A stretch of 64,000 nt of DNA, from contig NZ_OGVE01000002.1 of NCBI RefSeq assembly GCF_900258485.1, forward strand, positions 124,001 to 188,000, given 5' to 3'. Shown here piece after piece: positions 62,472-64,000 of this stretch. Source of the stretch: Helcococcus massiliensis. Lineage in GTDB: Bacteria; Bacillota; Clostridia; Tissierellales; Peptoniphilaceae. Numbering within the stretch: position 1 is the stretch's first letter; each line of letters opens with the position of its first letter. Made by a program: the position numbers and the translations under genes. The notes beneath the pieces are model-generated. The model had not been told where the DNA came from. It saw nothing but the letters and a program-made list of their open reading frames with translations, and did not search any database.

Positions 62472-63084
62472 AGAATATGGAGAAAGTGGTCCTTTACCAG
62501 CATGGATGCCTGCAGCTATAGGATTTTTACTAGGTGGTATATTTTTAAGAATACTAGATAAAGTAATTCCACACTTACATACCAGTGCTGACCATGGGGA
62601 CTTTGATATAAATGATAGTAAATTAGGTAAAAATACCATGCTATTTTTAGCAGTTACTATCCATAACTTCCCAGAAGGTATGGCCTTGGGTGTAGCTTAT
62701 GCTGCTGCAGCTGCTCAACCGGGACTTGCAAGTATGTCTGGAGCTATCGCTCTTACAATTGGTATAGGCCTGCAAAACTTCCCTGAAGGTTCAGCCCTAT
62801 CCCTACCTATTCTAGCAGGTGGTAAAAGTAAAAAAGAAGCCTTTAATTTAGGACAATTATCCGCAATAATCGAACCAATAGGTGCCGTTCTCGGTGCCTG
62901 GGCTGTTACACAAATTACAGCACTACTACCATACGGCCTATCTTTTGCAGCAGGCGCTATGATTTTCGTAGTTGTTGAAGAGTTGATACCTGAATCTCAA
63001 GAATCTGGTTTTACTGATTCTGCAACCTTAGCTTTTTTAGCTGGATTTACACTCATGATGGTATTAGACGTAGCACTAGGTTAA
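62470..63084 (+). pseudogene. ZIP-family metal transporter, 3' part (split by the element)
   Basis: Two hundred and four codons continue the ZIP protein: VEYGESGPLPAWMPAAIGF, then membrane helices with the metal-site motifs TIHNFPEGMALGVAYA and GLQNFPEGSALSLP, and VVEELIPESQE. These HN.PEG and QNFPEG motifs in helices 4 and 5 define the ZIP/GufA transport site. Without the first 66 residues (52500-52697) the protein lacks its first membrane helices. An internal ATG at 62506 has no ribosome site. The metal uptake function is presumably lost in this strain unless the element excises. Confidence 0.92.
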
Positions 63085-63091
63085 GCATAAA

Positions 63092-63126
63092 AAAAGAAAG
63101 TGATTGGTTTTCAATCACTTTCTTTT
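63092..63126 (+). terminator. Terminator of the ZIP gene (bidirectional)
   Basis: 15-bp arms AAAAGAAAGTGATTG (63092-63106) and CAATCACTTTCTTTT (63112-63126). It also lies just past the minus-strand small ORF ending at 63145. Confidence 0.8.
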
Positions 63127-63144
63127 AATATATGTTGATATTTC

Positions 63145-63234
63145 CTATATATACTCATTCATTATACCAGTCATTTTCGACCATGCCCAAATCAAGAAAA
63201 CACTAATCATAACAAAATAGAAAATTTCTAACAT
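63145..63234 (-). CDS. 29-aa single-helix membrane peptide
   Basis: The ATG at 63234 has a perfect AGGAGG four bases upstream. The product is MLEIFYFVMISVFLIWAWSK followed by MTGIMNEYI, one hydrophobic helix with a short polar tail. It ends just before a strong terminator. I do not recognise it. Size and form fit small membrane proteins that bind transporters or respond to stress. Confidence 0.5.
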   Translation of the reverse strand: MLEIFYFVMISVFLIWAWSKMTGIMNEYI

Positions 63235-63354
63235 ATAACCTCCTAAATATTTTTATAGCATACTTGCACCTATATTATATAGGATATTTCTAAGTTTGAA
63301 AAGGTTTTTATAAAATATAAAGGCTAATATTTAACTATAATTTTCATATTTTGA

Positions 63355-64000
63355 TTATCTCTTACTTTCTCTAATAATATCTAAGACATCAATTAAAGTT
63401 TTAGCAGACCCTATATCATACTTTTCTTTTAACTTATCAAGCTGATAGTCTTCTAAGTCCTTATATAGGTTGATAGACCTTGTTAAATCATTATTACCAT
63501 CTTCGTCTTTATATAGTAATAAATCTCCACTATTGATTAAAGCTATCGCTGCATCTACTAATTCAGTATTTTCATCTGCAGTCTTGATATTCCACTTAGC
63601 CCTTCTTTTATGCTTATAAGTTTTATTTTCTTGTTTGTCTAAAAAACTTATAGCTAAAGACCTTATATTTCCAGGTTTTGCAATATTTTCATCTGCCATT
63701 GAAGACCAGATAGGTCTTATATCTTTACCAGCTAAAGGACCTCTAGACGAACATAAAAAGTCCATCCTATACTTATTCATACCTATAACTATTTGGTCGT
63801 CATCATTGATAGACTGACCATTAGCTTTACAGATATTTTTTATCCTGTTCCCAACCTCTTGCCTTAAATCAATTTCATAGTTTAAATTTCCAAACATATC
63901 AAATGTAGAATATTTGCTCATGGCCCTATCTTTATCAAAAGATAAAGTCACATCTCCATCTTGGTAGCCATTAAAATATCCAGCTGACCACTCCATGTAA
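63355..64000 (-). CDS. 5'-nucleotidase family protein, C-terminal part (window edge)
   Basis: At least 215 codons are visible and the frame stays open past the right edge, so the ATG at 63996 is internal. The segment YSTFDMFGNLNYEIDLRQ followed by GNRIKNI and IVIGMNKYRMDF matches the C-terminal substrate-binding domain of 5'-nucleotidase/2',3'-cyclic phosphodiesterase (CpdB/UshA-type) enzymes. These are normally secreted and dephosphorylate extracellular nucleotides. The catalytic metal domain lies outside the window. The last 100 residues are charged and helical, with no sorting signal, which is unusual for a surface form. Confidence 0.75.
   Translation of the reverse strand, partial: YMEWSAGYFNGYQDGDVTLSFDKDRAMSKYSTFDMFGNLNYEIDLRQEVGNRIKNICKANGQSINDDDQIVIGMNKYRMDFLCSSRGPLAGKDIRPIWSSMADENIAKPGNIRSLAISFLDKQENKTYKHKRRAKWNIKTADENTELVDAAIALINSGDLLLYKDEDGNNDLTRSINLYKDLEDYQLDKLKEKYDIGSAKTLIDVLDIIRESKR

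Noticed and set aside
62310-62639. A 109-codon minus-strand open frame as a separate gene
   Set aside because: Its first half is the antisense of the ZIP gene and only the part inside the element (62310-62468) is meaningful, as the displaced recombinase end. No ribosome site precedes its ATG.

Overview
The window is low-GC, Gram-positive DNA with strong AGGAGG ribosome binding sites. It carries huge surface glycosidases with C-terminal sorting signals and several sugar PTS systems. This fits a fermentative Firmicute, most likely an anaerobic coccus of the Peptoniphilaceae (Anaerococcus-like). The genus is an inference from gene content, not from a marker gene.

Layout. 1-1773 (- strand): two Cof-type HAD phosphatases (one cut by the window edge) and a histidine phosphatase. 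1921-32327 (- strand): a host-glycan degradation island. It encodes six secreted, cell-wall-anchored enzymes: GH2 beta-galactosidase, GH84 hexosaminidase, GH20 hexosaminidase, GH33 sialidase, a GH95+GH29 double fucosidase in one 2149-residue chain, and a right-handed beta-helix glycosidase that looks like a GH136 lacto-N-biosidase. Directly upstream of the last is a membrane-anchored foldase-like protein, the arrangement expected for a GH136 enzyme and its chaperone. A perfect 22-bp palindrome lies upstream of the foldase gene. Five of the six enzymes share a near-identical stalk and anchor with an atypical PKTND sorting motif; the GH2 enzyme has PKTSD. Together the enzymes could strip sialic acid, fucose, galactose and N-acetylhexosamines from mucins and milk-type glycans.

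32600-50645: housekeeping and sugar uptake. Here are two membrane proteins, gap, mgtE with a 33-codon leader ORF, a small lipoprotein and ychF. Next comes an ascorbate-type PTS with a split transketolase and its PRD activator, then a CPBP membrane protease. Last is an EIICB/ChbG deacetylase/GH4 phospho-glycosidase operon with a divergent RpiR regulator. 50688-52385 is a PepF-like peptidase.

52500-63084: a ZIP metal transporter gene split by a 9.77-kb integrated element (52700-62471). The junction can be read to the base (shared TGT), and joining the flanks restores a 270-codon ZIP frame. The element carries a large serine recombinase, a 45-aa partner ORF, a TetR/ABC-ABC operon, mobC with an oriT-like hairpin, a relaxase start that is cut short, a HEPN protein and an AbiEi antitoxin. 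The recombinase reading frame runs through attP. Integration therefore cuts the gene: its last 52 codons lie at the far right end of the element (62310-62468) and would rejoin in frame only in the circular form. The frame also carries one in-frame TAA. The ABC operon promoter contains a near-perfect Fur box, so the cargo may be iron-linked.

63145-64000: a 29-aa membrane peptide ORF and the C-terminal part of a 5'-nucleotidase running off the window.
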